Shown piece by piece: positions 12,545-23,437 of a DNA stretch of 64,000 nucleotides. The position numbers and the translations under genes are program-made. The stretch comes from Diphasiastrum complanatum (lineage: Eukaryota; Streptophyta; Lycopodiopsida; Lycopodiales; Lycopodiaceae). The notes beneath the pieces are model-generated. The model saw only the letters and a program-made list of their open reading frames with translations, did no database searches and was not told where the DNA came from. Within the stretch, counting starts at the first letter, position 1. Each line of letters starts with the position of its first letter. The stretch lies in contig CM055094.1 of assembly GCA_029204225.1 (NCBI GenBank), forward strand, positions 17,760,206 through 17,824,205, written 5' to 3'.

Positions 12545-13018
12545 TAGGATAGTTAAGAAAGTGGTTCGAACAACCTCACTATATTTGTGAATAGCGGACT
12601 TGTAATAATGGTTGTAAGGCCCAAATTAGCCAAATAAGGCCCCAAACTTATAGTAGAGGCACAAATGACCACTATAAATAGTTGAGGTCGTGCTAAATTT
12701 GGAGGCTATTGTTCATTTTGATAATTTGAGTCTTAAGAGATCTTGAAGCTTCTCTTTGAGAGCTTTCTTGATGGAGAAAGTGGTTCATGTGCCTAAAATC
12801 ACATGAGAGCTATGATCATGCTCTAGTTTCAGGCCCTATCCTTTGAATGATCTCCATTCGTTACTAACGGAAGTTTACTTTGCCTATTTTGGTGAAGTTT
12901 TGCTATCTTTATCAATCTTCTTGATTTTTGACTAGTTTTCATGGTTTCTTGTATTTCCATTGTAATTTGATGTTTATGAATGGATTAGATGTTTTAATGC
13001 TAACGTTGGCACATGACA
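12545..13018 (+). repeat. right LTR of the pol-less element
   Basis: This 474-bp stretch aligns without gaps to 8185-8658 with about 16 differences by eye. It ends GCACATGACA at 13018, followed by the target flank TTAAC. Confidence 0.85.
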
Positions 13019-13039
13019 TTAACATTCACATAACATAAC

Positions 13040-14700
13040 CACAAATAAAACAAGTCCATTTTCTATATTTGCATTGAGGTAATAAGAGGACCTTCAACAG
13101 ATGGTCTCTCCCCCTTTAAGACATGAGACGTACCCTCATGTCTAAACTTATAGACATGTGAAATGAAATCTATGATGGGTTGCTTACTTGCATGCCACCA
13201 CTTACCAAGTACAATATCAAACGTAGGTAATTTTGTGATCTCAAAGTCTAACTTCTAGGCATACGTTTGAATAGACAAAGACGCCCAAGAGACTCTCTCA
13301 TCCCAAAACCTCTATTCCCTTACTATCTGACATCTCAACTATTACTGGTAATCATAAGGAACGGTAGCTAAGCAAAGCTTTTTCATCACGCCTGAATTAA
13401 CAATATTATGTGAGGAACTAGTGTCAAATAAGACGAGCATGTCAGGACCTTCCAGCTTCCCCCTCGTGCTATCAATTCACTATCTAGAAACTAATAGGCT
13501 TTGTGCGCCTAGTGGGCAAAAAGCAAACTGGTGCCAGTGGAACAAGTTTCTGCACCGAAATAGTCATGACAAGTCTAGTCTCCTCATCATCGCTTACCAA
13601 TAAGTCATCCAAAATTTCCTCATCCTTGCCCTCGTCTTGATTGTGTTGTAATACATGGAGCTTCCTGCCGGTGTGTCGAGAACAATCCTTGAAAAGATGC
13701 TTGCCAAGACACAAAACATAATCCATCTTTCTTCGCCTTTTCCTTTTGCTCTGGAGTGAGGGGAGACTTGTCATAAGCACAATGAGCCATAGGAGACACT
13801 GACTTGCGCTTCAAAGTCTGCTACATCTGGATAGGATCCTTCTGCGAGAAGTCCTTCTGACCAGCTTGGTCGGACTTCTGCTAACCCTTCTTCTGGGGCC
13901 AACTTGCCACTCCAGATTCAGCTTTGTTGCGCACATTACCTTCAAAGTTGAGCGCTATTGCAACTGCCTCTTCCAAGGTTTTGCAACCTTCATTAAGAAT
14001 TGAAGGCCTCTTCGTGAAGGCCAAAGATAAACTTGTGGACGACCACAAGCCACTTGGGAATCTCCTCTGGTCCCTTGATAAGTACCTCTGTACTTATCGG
14101 CATATACATGCACCGTGTACTGCCTCTAACGATGCAAAAACCAAGCATCCGTTCCTCGAAAAATTTGAATTTTTGTCGGGTTTTTCCCAAAAAAAACCAG
14201 CAAAAACAGCTTGGAATCAGCTGTAATTGCTTGATCTTTGACCTGAAAATGAGTTGGAGGCGTGGTTGTAGTAGGGCGCCCTGCTCCTACGAAGCTTCAT
14301 GCAAAATCTCAAGAAAAACGAGCGAGAAATGAAAAAGGTATAAAAGCTCAACTCCAACAACCTGAAAAATGGACAGAAATCTTATTTTTGGGCAAAATTA
14401 GAAATTTCTGACAAATTAGCACCTTCCTAGGCAACGATTTAGTACTCCTAAAATTTGGGCAACAACATCCTAAAATTTCGTAGCAATCTGAGACCTATAG
14501 AAAAAGTTATGGTGAATTTTGACAACCTTTTTTTTGCAATTTTTTCAGGTCTGAAAATTTTCAGATCTGAAAAATCCCTATCTTGGCTCAAATCATGGCA
14601 AACACTCACTATCCACCAGTGATTCCTGGGCTTCAATCCCCCCTTTCTTCTCCAAAATTGCCCAAGAAAATGAAGAAAAATGAGGTTTTCCTCCACTTTC
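13040..14700 (-). CDS. gag and protease remnants of Gypsy-2 (fossil)
   Basis: On the minus strand this stretch reads in pieces as a gypsy gag (for example GPEEIPKWLVVVHKFI) and a knuckle-like patch LCLGKHLFKDCSRH. A protease second half with TFDIVLGKWW lies near 13200. Protein-level similarity is clear but the region is broken many times. Confidence 0.65.
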
Positions 14701-14740
14701 CCTCTCTAGAATGGGGCTAGAACGAGGGGGCTAGAACGAG

Positions 14741-14752
14741 GCTCTAATACCA
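14741..14752 (-). promoter_or_regulatory. primer-binding site of Gypsy-2
   Basis: On the minus strand the bases read TGGTATTAGAGC, one base from the initiator tRNA-Met complement TGGTATCAGAGC. The site lies two bases inside the 5' LTR boundary. Confidence 0.75.
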
Positions 14753-14754
14753 AT

Positions 14755-15206
14755 TGTCACCAACTTGTCTCTCCAAGCTTGTGAAACTAAGAAGGCCGGT
14801 GTCTAGAATGAACCATAGGCACCCTCTCTTTGAGTCCTGCTACCTGCTATTCCTGTCACCTCACACATGCATCCAACAATGGGTGATCAATCCACTTGGC
14901 ATATATCTGTGATCTGTGAATACTGAGTGACTCATAGGGTACCACCCCCATGCCCCGCCAAAGACTTGTGACCCGTTTGGTCACCCCTGCTACTTGTCGG
15001 CTAGCATCTCGTCACTGACGATGGTCACAATTCCTCGTGTCTTTGATAGCTTGTCAGGCGGTCACACTGGGTCACTGCTTGTGATGGGTATCCCAGTTTG
15101 GGACAGATGGCCACTCCGGTCACTGGCCATCGTCAATACTTGGCCTCAGGCCCTCTGGCAACCCGCCGTGCGGAGGTCATGCTAGTGTTGAGATTGGGCT
15201 CTAACA
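14755..15206 (-). repeat. 5' LTR of Gypsy-2
   Basis: On the minus strand the 452-bp repeat starts TGTTAGAGCC and ends GGTGACA next to the primer-binding site. Only one copy is present in the window. Confidence 0.7.
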
Positions 15207-16014
15207 ATTAAACTCCCCACTAATGGAACAAGCCTCTCACCAAACTAGAACTCGCAGACGCAAGTCTATAAAGGGAGACAGGGCTTATGCATCACATGCC
15301 AACAACATATACCTCATGTAATCTCAAATTAAGCCAACTTGCTTCTCAATTAATCCAATCTCTCCTTATAACAAATTTAGAACTATAATGAACTCATATG
15401 AGATCCAGCTATCAAACTAGAATCTGAGATCAAATCACTACTTAGACATCACGAGTTGAAATTTAAGATGAATCAGAAAGACAAAATCGCAACATTCAAT
15501 GACACAGACAGAGGAGTCAAGATCAAGTACCTCCAAATAAAGTGGAATTTTTGTATTTCGTAAGAGAACGATGAGATAAAAGTGGCATCAACAAGACATG
15601 TTCTATTTATTAAACAACATATCTTGACAAGACTTTGACCTATGAAAATTTTCACTATGAATATGCCATTTAACCTCTAGTGCATTCATGTCAAAATTTC
15701 ATCAATGCTTCAATGATCTCCAACAATCATGGTTCAAAATACAGTTCAGTTGTTAAACTCTTGTGAATACATGTTACGAATATCTAGTCCATATAGAGCT
15801 GCTAATGGTGCCCTTTAATTCATATGCTGGCCACATGCCCTTTTTATTCATGTACAAGCCTAAGGGCCCTTTCTTAACGATTCAGTTTTGCACTTATAGT
15901 TTATATTGAGACATGGATATAAGAGCATACAACAATTAAAAACCTTCCTAATACATGATAAAAAAAAACTACCAACCTATAATAGAGGCATATCGTATAT
16001 CTTACAAACATTAC
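15207..16014. other. AT-rich DNA between Gypsy-2 LTR and candidate gene
   Basis: I see no mobile-element motif. If the minus-strand split gene at 16015-17634 is real, this stretch is its next intron or 3' region. One open patch on the minus strand near 15520-15600 (DATFISSFSYEIQKF) ends in GGAG|GTAC and might be a further exon, but I could not find an acceptor in the right phase. Confidence 0.3.
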
Positions 16015-16361
16015 CTGCAATTGAGGACCAAGAGGGCCTGTGAAGACAGATTGGCAAAGCCTTTCGTAAGTTGAATCACCACCTTCACAACTGGCACTTG
16101 AAAGAAGCCCAATATCAAGAATGTTTAATCAATTTGAAAGAAGCTCCATTTAAAGAGAAATTTGGATTATAAGTAGGTAAGTAACCTTTGCATGTGCCAT
16201 GGATCAAAAGTTGGTATGAATCACCTTGGTACAGCTGATATGTTTGTATCTAGTGCCACAGGGGACAGCAAGCGCCGCTCCAAAGCTTCAAGGCGATTCT
16301 TCTTCTTTTCAGAAAATGGCATATTCGCCTCCTTCCCCATGGCTACACACATATTGATTCA

Positions 16362-16425
<64 letters not shown>

Positions 16426-17634
16426 CCTTCTTCCAGCCGTAATCTTGCCTGTTACAACAAAAGCAACATAATTTGAGCACAAAGTTAGCAAGAATTACTT
16501 GAAACTCACGTTGATGACAAAAAACAAGCATGAACTTAGCATAACCCTAACATGACCTGTTATAAAAGAACAATTAATACAATTTTAGCATATCCTCAAT
16601 TTCACATAAACTATCATGAACTATTTAAAAGAACAGCGACTACAATATTTGGGGCAATACATTGCTCTTTGCTACACAAAATTTTGGCAATACTACAAAA
16701 AGCTAAAAGAATCTTGGGCCACCCTTTGATGGCTGCTGCTCCCGCTGATGCCATTTTACACACCTGGAAAGATCATGCCTGCTACAATAATACGAAAACT
16801 ATCCACTTCAAGCAGTATCAATGATTTCTCCCCAAACAACAAGAAAAAGAGCAATATAGTTAAGCTCTCATTGTAGCTATAAACTTCCTTCTGCAACTTG
16901 AAACTCTACATCAAAACGAAAAACAGGAATTTCGTGCATCTATGTATAATCTGAGGTAGTAAAACAGCATTGTTTCAGTCCTCCTTCTCGTCCATCCAAC
17001 CAGTCAGTACGTATGATTCTTCAAAGAAATGTTTACAGCTAGATTTGAACTAAGCTTGAAATGTGGCTATGTTACAGTAATCTATTGCATAGCAGTAATA
17101 ACAAATCCAACTCAAAAACGAGCAAGCCGGCTTACCAATCCACTTCCCTTTAAGCTATCAGACCAAAGCTCTCTTTCCATTGCAGTATCTAGACTTATAA
17201 AAATGACTGTTCATTCTAGGCTTTAAAACAGAAGCTTTAAGAGAATCTTGAAGTGTTTCATTTAGAATAAACACCGCAAATGCAGATTAAAAGAACGCGG
17301 ATGTCAGTTGACAACCCTAAAAGGAAAAGCAATAAACTATTATAATTGCGAGAAAGAATGAAATACCGCCAAACAGATCCTGCTACAGTACACAAGGACG
17401 ATGCAATTGCTAGAGCAGAAGCGTAAATCACTGCTTTTTTATACCTGTAGAAAATTTCCTGCACGAAAGCTGCAACAGAAAAATGGAGAGTTGCAATAAG
17501 CTGAAATATAAAAAATAGCCGTAAAATTCTCCTACCTATTTCATGCTCATATTGTGTTTGAAATGTCAAAAACGTTTCCTAAAATAATGATGGCTAGCAG
17601 AAAACTTTGTTACCTGAGGAGAAACGCACGTCAT
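16015..17634 (-). CDS. candidate host gene, at least seven exons, family unknown
   Basis: The minus strand carries a chain of open segments bounded by GT-AG splice signals whose phases agree: 17634-17614 (MTCVSPQ), 17578-17536 (ETFLTFQTQYEHEI), 17469-17367 (AFVQEIFYRYKKAV), 17193-17136 (LDTAMERELWSDSL), 16890-16764 (KEVYSYNESLT), 16342-16225 (MGKEANMPFSEKKKNR) and 16096-16015 (ASCEGGDSTYERLCQSV). The third segment could instead end at 17445 (CTACAG|GTATAA), in which case its hydrophobic Ala-rich patch is not coded; both choices keep phase. The start is the first ATG after an in-frame stop. Segment six alternatively holds its own start in good context (GCCATGGGG), with the GA repeat as leader. 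No family is recognised, no 3' end is found, and no transcript evidence is available. Confidence 0.45.
16365..16422. repeat. (TC)29 microsatellite
   Basis: An uninterrupted TC run of 58 bases. On the minus strand it is (GA)n lying about 22 bases upstream of the segment with MGKEANMP, so it is intronic or in a leader of the candidate gene. Confidence 0.98.
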
Positions 17635-18981
17635 TAAACGGCCCCTAACCGCAACTCGCAAGCATTAAGCATATCAGAGTTAATGTTAGAGAATTCGAGA
17701 GCTTTAAGCACTGGGGAGCGCTTTGGAAATTTTAATGGAAAAGGAAAAGGTTTGTGACAAGGAAAACCTTAAATAGTATACAGAATTCTGGATTTTTGAC
17801 AAGTTTCGCTTCAAGCGATGAGATCCACCGATACAAGAAGTACGATCTAAGCAATGCTCAAAGGGGCCTCAGTGTGTGAAAAAGCAACATTGTCATTTCT
17901 TATAAAGTGGACCATCTTCACATGATCTTGGGACTGCACATGAATAAATCAGTCGGAATTACCAACGCTACGTATGCAAACGGTATAGTGACCTAAAGAA
18001 TGGATTTAAGATGTTTGTGCTCAACTAAATGTTGCTATTCTTAGTTTTGATTTTATTGCATGGGATAACCTATGTCAATTGTCTTTATGGGCTTTTGTGA
18101 TTCAAGCTTAGCACTCGATTTTGGGTGGATGAGAGTTACTGCTACATTTTGTGTGCTTTGTTGGGTTAGTAGTTAGTGAAACAATGTTGTTGTTAAACTA
18201 GATTTTGTGCAAATAGATGTTCAAGCATATTGAATTTTCAATGATTATCAACCTACTCTTTGCAACATTTTTTTGAGGCATCTCAAAAAGGAGTAACTGC
18301 AGTTTTCAATGGATGATGGCAATGAGGGCATCTCAGTATGCATCAAAGTGCAAATCAACAAAAAAAAAAGACCTACTTCACCATCTCTTCCATCCCCACG
18401 TCCCTCTTCTCGCCCTCGTCATGAATCAAAGCTTGCTGCTACATCTCTTCTTTCACATGCACTATATTGTCCCCCACATCTTCGTACATCAGTTTCTTCC
18501 TCTCCTTTGCCATCCTCGTAGGATCCTATGCCTCCACCCTCTTGTGTACCTTGTCAAGGTTGTGGACGTTTATATGTATGTACGAGCTTCTCTTTTAGCA
18601 ACACCACACATCGCACATCCTGCTCATCTTACACCTCCCAACTCGAGTTTGGGCTTGGACTTGTTGGCTTGGGCTCGCCACAGTCTTGATATTTTGGGCT
18701 CCTTTAATCTCGGTTTCCCTCATCCCCGTCTTTATGTTTGCATGCCAATTGCCCCTCACCTAGATGTACAAAGAGCTCTTTGACTGTCTTTAACCCATTT
18801 AGCTACCAACCCGAGTATGATGTTATTGCTTGACATACTTTTTTGCTCTTTCTCTGTTGGTGTTTGCCTCTTCCTACTAAAGATGGTGAAGCAAGTCATC
18901 GACCTGTGTTTGGCACTCTATCCTCTCTCTTTCTTGCTCTCTTTTCAGCTGCGGGCCCTGATCAATCAAGGCCTTTAACGT
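17635..18981. other. no recognisable gene
   Basis: This lies upstream of the candidate minus-strand gene and may hold its promoter, though I see no clear TATA box at a convincing distance. Overlapping plus-strand readings at 18309-18783 are Ser/Pro/His-rich low-complexity sequence without a motif, and I do not call them genes. Confidence 0.4.
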
Positions 18982-20217
18982 TTACTCTGCCACCAATTGG
19001 CTGCGAGACTGCTCAATAGCTCGTTCATCGAGCATCTGGTGGAGTTGTTGCTGGAGGCCCGTTAAGGGAGTCCAACATCCTAGTGCCTGAGCATCCCAGC
19101 TGGCCGAAGGTGGCAAAGTTACGATGGGGGGTGGAAGCGAGGTTGTGATGGAGATGGTGGGTGGAACAGTGGTGGCAGAAATGGCAGCGACAACAGGGGT
19201 GACGATGGAGGTGGTTAGAGCAGTGATGGTGGGAACGAGTGTGGGGCGAATGGGAGATGAGACGAGTGGAACAGTGACAGTAAGGGAGGATGAGGCGGTG
19301 ATTGTGAGAGTAGCGATGGGAGAAATGACGGAAAGAACGATGGAAGTTGGATGAAATGGGGGAAGAGACGGCTGGATGGATGGGGCTATGGATAGGGGAC
19401 GTGATCTGAAGTAAGGGAAAGGAATGGACAAGGCTGGTGTGCGTTGGGCTAGTGTGTGTGGGCATAGATGCTGTAGGTGATGAGGTGAAGGTGGGCGACT
19501 GTTGGCCTACCAACAATTGCGCGAGTGAATCTTGTGAGGATAGGCTAGCATATGGAGAGGAGGGTGTGGGCGTTTTGACTCCTAGGCTTTCTAGGTGAGT
19601 GTAGGTAATGACAGTGATTAGACTACCGTAGGTGATCCGTGAGGGGCACTTGAAAGCGGCCTGCAAACTCTTTTACAAAAAATGAGGCCCAATTGTAGAT
19701 AGTATTCGGTCCTTCCATCATAGTTGTCATGACGATGACTTGCTTGGACATGCGGAGGGGACAGTGGAAACTCACAATGATTGTGGCGGATAGAAAATCT
19801 ATCACGTCACAAAGATTTGGATTCCTGATTTGCAAAATTAAGTACCTATCGTTGGTTTTGGTCTTAACGTCATCATGATCGGGACGAAAGAAGACGGGTA
19901 TGTCTAATTTGGTGAGGGTTTGGGTGGGTGGAACGTGGTTGGAATGCGGAAGAGTGAGAGCTAATGAAATCAGCTGCGGGTCGAGGGTGACCATGTGTTG
20001 CGGGTCGAGGGTGACCATGTGGTCATGTCCCTTATATGTAATGATTAAATGATTTGTGTCGTGTGGATCTGGTCTGCTGGGATGCGGATGGTGAAGTAGT
20101 GGTCCGTGAGGATGTAGTGGGGCTGGAGAAATGGCTGGGGCTAGATGGTGCGACGGTGTTGCGGGCTTTTTGGCCTGGTGGAGCGGTAGCGCCCGAAAGA
20201 CGACGTTTTGGTGCCAT
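18982..20217 (-). pseudogene. decayed Ser/Thr/Pro-rich reading region, probably element-associated
   Basis: The minus strand shows three overlapping coding-like stretches. The first (20217-20032) starts MAPKRRLSGATAPPG and is Ser/Thr-rich. The second (20018-19623) contains GPNTIYNWASFFVKEF. The third (19666-18982) contains RITYGSLITVITYTHLESL and then a long Pro/Ser/Thr/His tail ending in a Gln/Glu-rich helix. The middle resembles, from memory, the 'putative plant transposon protein' domain found in plant retroelement extra ORFs (NWA..F then a YGSLI..L pattern). I treat it as an element fossil with several breaks. Assignment is tentative; a low-complexity host gene is the alternative. Confidence 0.35.
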
Positions 20218-20269
20218 GGATGTAATCAGGTACTGATATGGATGGAGGTCTAAGGGTGAGTTAAACTGG

Positions 20270-20640
20270 TGATGATGTGTAATACACTAGTGGCGAGTTA
20301 TAGATAGACGATGAGTAATAGACAATCAGCGAGTTATACACTAGTGGCGACTAATGACACTAGTGGCGACTAATAACAAGGCGGCAAGTAATCAACAAGA
20401 CAACGAGTAATCAACAAGTGAATTATAGACGACAATAGGTCGGCGAGTTATAACGGATGGTGAGTAATACACAACTGGCGAGTAATAAAGCGGCGAGTAA
20501 TAACAGGTCGGCAAGTTATAATGGATGGTGAACAATACACAACTGGCGAGTAATAAAGCGCCGAGTAATAACAAGTCGGCGAGTTATAGAACGACGAGCA
20601 ATAGAGCGGCGAGTAATAACCTGCGAGTAATAAGATGCAT
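20270..20640. repeat. GGCGAGTAATAA-type minisatellite with 68-bp higher-order unit
   Basis: Many diverged copies of a short unit around GGCGAGT[TA]ATA occur in tandem. Inside it a 68-bp higher-order unit starts at 20441, 20509 and 20577 with the same internal order of short units. It ends just before the copia element at 20674. Confidence 0.85.
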
Positions 20641-20673
20641 TTTGGTATACTTCGCCCATATATATAGGGGAAT

Positions 20674-20995
20674 TGTGATAGATTCAACTAGTTTGATCAT
20701 ATTTGCTATATTTCCATATTTGGTAGATTGAGGCCAACTTTGCTTTAGACTTAGAGATTGACTTTTCAAAGTTCATTAGTTTAAATTTCATTTAAATAAA
20801 CACTTTTTGAAAGTGTGGGAAAGTCAGAAGGTGAGTTTGAGTATATTCAAATTTGAATGTTGGATACTTTGAATCTAGATCCAAAAATAGTAGGGTTAGC
20901 ATTTTGGAGAGAAAACCAAGTGGCCAAATAGGGTGTGGACCTGCTATAAAAGGAGAAAACTCATGGAGAGACACATATTCTCTTTTCTCTATCAT
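20674..20995 (+). repeat. 5' LTR sequence of Copia-1
   Basis: Begins TGTGATAGATTC and matches the first part of the 3' LTR at 22792. GCTATAAAAGGAG near 20942 is a clear TATA box. Confidence 0.85.
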
Positions 20996-21004
20996 CCTTC
21001 TACT

Positions 21005-22790
21005 AACAAAGTGATTGTTGGTAGAGATGTCATATTTGATGAGGGGAACATTCCAAAAGTGTCTTCAAGCATGATTGATAAAGGTGTGTATGGATCTAAC
21101 ATTCTTGATGTTGATGTGAAGGATCCTACTTTAGATGGTGATGGTGATGGACCCTTCATCAAGTCAAAAGCCAAGGAGAACATCGAGGGAAAGAAAGCAC
21201 TATGATGACAAGGGTAAGCAAGTAGTTTCTGGAGATTATGTTGCTTTCCTAACCTCTTTTGATGAACCTACAAGTGTAGATGAAGCAAGGAAAGAAGAGG
21301 AGTGGATCTAGGCATTGGATCTTAAGTATCAAGCTCTTATGAAGAATGGAACATTGGTGGAGTTGCCTAAGGACAAGAAAGCTATTGGATGCAAATGGAT
21401 CTTCAAGGTGAAGACAAACCAAGATGGATCTATCAACAAGTACAAGGCAAGGTTAGTGGCAAAAGGATATGCTCAACAACAAGGGATTGACTATGATGAG
21501 ACCTTTGCACCCGTGGCAAAGATGGTAAGCATTCGAGTAATTGTCTCACTTGCTACACTTTATGGATGGGATCTATGGCAAATGGACATTTCAAATGCAT
21601 TCTTGAATGGTGATCTTGAGGAGGAAGTGTACATGAAGCAACCCGAGAGCTACATTTCATCAACAAAGCCAAATCATGTGTGTCTACTACAAAAGAGTTT
21701 GTATGGCCTTAAGCAAGCATCAAGGAGTTGGTATGCTAAGCTTAACGCTTTTTTACTTTCTCAAGGCTTTGTTATGAGTGAGTATGATCATTCACTTTAT
21801 TATAGGTTTGCTGGAAACGATGTTGCCATCTTGCTAATCTATGTGGATGATATCATCTTGAGTGGTGGAGACAATCAAGATGTGGAGGATATCAAGAGTG
21901 CTCTTAAGAAGGAGTTTATAGTGCATGATCTTGGTAACTTGCATTACATTTTGGGAATATAAGTCATTATATCTTCTCAATCTACTTTCATTTGTCAAGA
22001 GAATTATGCTAATTCTATTCTAGAAAGATTTCATAGGGTAGATGCAAAAGCTAGTGATACACCAATGGAGTCTCATGTAAAGCTAACTATAAGAGGTAGT
22101 GAAAGATCCTTTGAGAACATTACTCTATATAGGAAGCTAGTTGGTTCACTCATCTATCTAACCATTACTAGACCAGATCTAAGCTATTGTACTGGAAGAT
22201 TGAGTCAATTCATGCAAAATCCTAGTGAGCATTGGAAGCTAGGAAAGGGAGTTTTGAGGTACATCATTGGAACTCGAGATTTGGCATATTGTATGAGAGA
22301 TCATCATCTAATCTTTTTGGATTTTTAGATTCGGACTATGTTGGAGATGTAATGGATAGAAAATCAACTAGTGCTCATTGTATTTTCATAGGTGATGGAG
22401 CTATATCATGGATGTCGAAGAAACAAGCCACTATCTCATTGTCATCTAGTGAGGCCGAGTACAAAGCTCTTACACATTGCACAAAGGAGATGGTATGGAT
22501 CAAGAGGATGATCAAGGATCTTCACTTGCCCAATCATCTTTTGTGACAATCAATCAGCCCAAAGATTGGCAACCAATCCTATCTTTCATGCTAGGAGCAA
22601 GCATATTGAGGTGCAATATCATTTTGTGAGGTAGCAAGTCATTGCAAAGGAGGTGGAGCTGCAACATGTGTCCTCAAGAGAAGGTGTAGCTGATATCTTT
22701 ACCAAAGCACTGGAAAAGGACTTGTTCATGAAGCATAGGACTTCACTTGGAGTGTTATTAAAGTCTATGCTAAAACTAGTTGAAGAGGGA
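21005..22790 (+). CDS. reverse transcriptase and RNase H of Copia-1 (fossil)
   Basis: Copia RT motifs are clear: AIGCKWIFKVKTNQDG, YKARLVAKGYAQ, DYDETFAPVAKM, and the catalytic LLIYVDDIILSGG near 21835. RNase H follows with LDSDYVGDVMDRKST, ISWMSKKQATISLSS and SEAEYKAL. A stretch ahead of RT (VGRDVIFDEGN) corresponds to the integrase-RT linker. It is broken. Confidence 0.88.
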
Positions 22791-22791
22791 G

Positions 22792-23437
22792 TGTGAAAGA
22801 TTCAACTAGTTTGATCATATTTGCTATATTTCCATATTTGGCAGATTGAGGCCAACTTTGTTTTAGACTTAGAGATTGACTTTTCAAAGTTAATTAGTCT
22901 AAATTTCATTTGAATAGACACTTTTTTAAAGTGTGGAAAAGTTAGAAGGCGATTTTGAGTAGATTCAAATTTGAATGTTGGGTACTTTGAATCTAGACCC
23001 AAAAATAGTAGGGTTAGCATTTTGGAGGGAAAATCAAGTGGCCAAATAGGGTTTGGACCTGCTATAAAAGGAGGAAACTCGCAGAGAGACACATCTTCTC
23101 TCTTATCTATCTCATTTCATGCTTATACATAGTTTTCATGGGTTCTACTATCCATTGGTCCACTATACTTGTGATTGCTTGCAATTCTATGTGTAGAATG
23201 ATCTAGATATGTTATTTTTGGATCCACAGATGTGAAATACAGTAGCTTGTTGGTTTTTTGTGGACAACAACGGTACTTTATCATTTGATTTATGCTTGAT
23301 CAAGTTCTATTAGAGTTTTCATCTCATTTTGTGTGGATGCTGATTTTTCTACATTGGTAAGATTGGTAGGATATCTTCTTTTGTAACCCAAGATCTTTTT
23401 TATGGATTGGATCATAAATGGTCTAAAATTCTTCACA
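22792..23437 (+). repeat. 3' LTR of Copia-1
   Basis: 646 bp, starting TGTGAAAGA and ending TTCTTCACA, directly after a purine tract GAAGAGGGAG. A TATA box (GCTATAAAAGGAGG) lies near 23062. A related LTR end occurs at 55807-56027. Confidence 0.9.

Larger units (their letters stand above)
8097..13018 (+). mobile_element. LTR retrotransposon without recognisable pol, inserted in Gypsy-2
   Basis: A 4.9-kb plus-strand LTR element. The left LTR opens with TGTCATGTGC and the right LTR closes with GCACATGACA, a perfect 10-bp inverted match. A tRNA-Met primer site lies at 8663-8674. Flanks are TTAAT (8092-8096) and TTAAC (13019-13023), a target duplication with one mismatch. Gypsy-2 coding sequence runs up to both edges. 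Hand comparison of about 474 LTR bases gives about 16 differences (3.4%), so it is moderately young. The interior shows no RT, RNase H or integrase motif in any frame I read, so it probably moved with proteins of another element. Confidence 0.85.
5661..15206 (-). mobile_element. old Ty3/gypsy chromovirus-like element (Gypsy-2), broken
   Basis: Minus-strand gypsy element spread over 9.5 kb because a younger LTR element (8097-13018) sits inside it. Reading the minus strand from the right, the parts are a 5' LTR (14755-15206), primer site, gag (about 13600-14700), protease (about 13040-13600), then beyond the insertion RT (about 7100-8096), RNase H (about 6820-7090), integrase (about 5880-6810) and the region ahead of a chromodomain (5661-5880). 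Recognisable motifs include CRPPYRMS and ASPILLVKK in RT, and HPQTDGQT in integrase. It is heavily broken, with many breaks. Gypsy-1 abuts its left end, and no 3' LTR is seen in the window. Confidence 0.85.
20674..23437 (+). mobile_element. Ty1/copia element (Copia-1), broken, with GGAAT duplication
   Basis: Plus-strand Ty1/copia copy. Parts seen are 5' LTR sequence (20674 to about 20995), an integrase-RT linker and reverse transcriptase (about 21000-21960), the RT end and RNase H (about 21960-22790), and a full 3' LTR (22792-23437). The five bases GGAAT occur on both sides (20669-20673 and 23438-23442), a perfect target duplication. LTR copies differ by about 26 in 325 bases by eye (8%), so this is an older insertion. 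It is broken, with several breaks. RT is close to that of Copia-A, placing both in one lineage. Confidence 0.9.

Noticed and set aside
16309-16491. Minus-strand reading with an Arg-Glu repeat
   Set aside because: It is the translation of (GA)29 in the wrong frame for the candidate gene.
18313-18783. Plus-strand 156-residue His/Leu/Pro-rich reading
   Set aside because: Low complexity, no domain, and an overlapping frame is equally open.
19124-19354. Plus-strand Val/Met/Glu-rich reading
   Set aside because: It is antisense to the Ser/Thr/Pro-rich minus-strand region.
20270-20640. CRISPR-like array
   Set aside because: Units are adjacent and diverged with no unique equal-length spacers; the genome is plant nuclear. 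It is a minisatellite.
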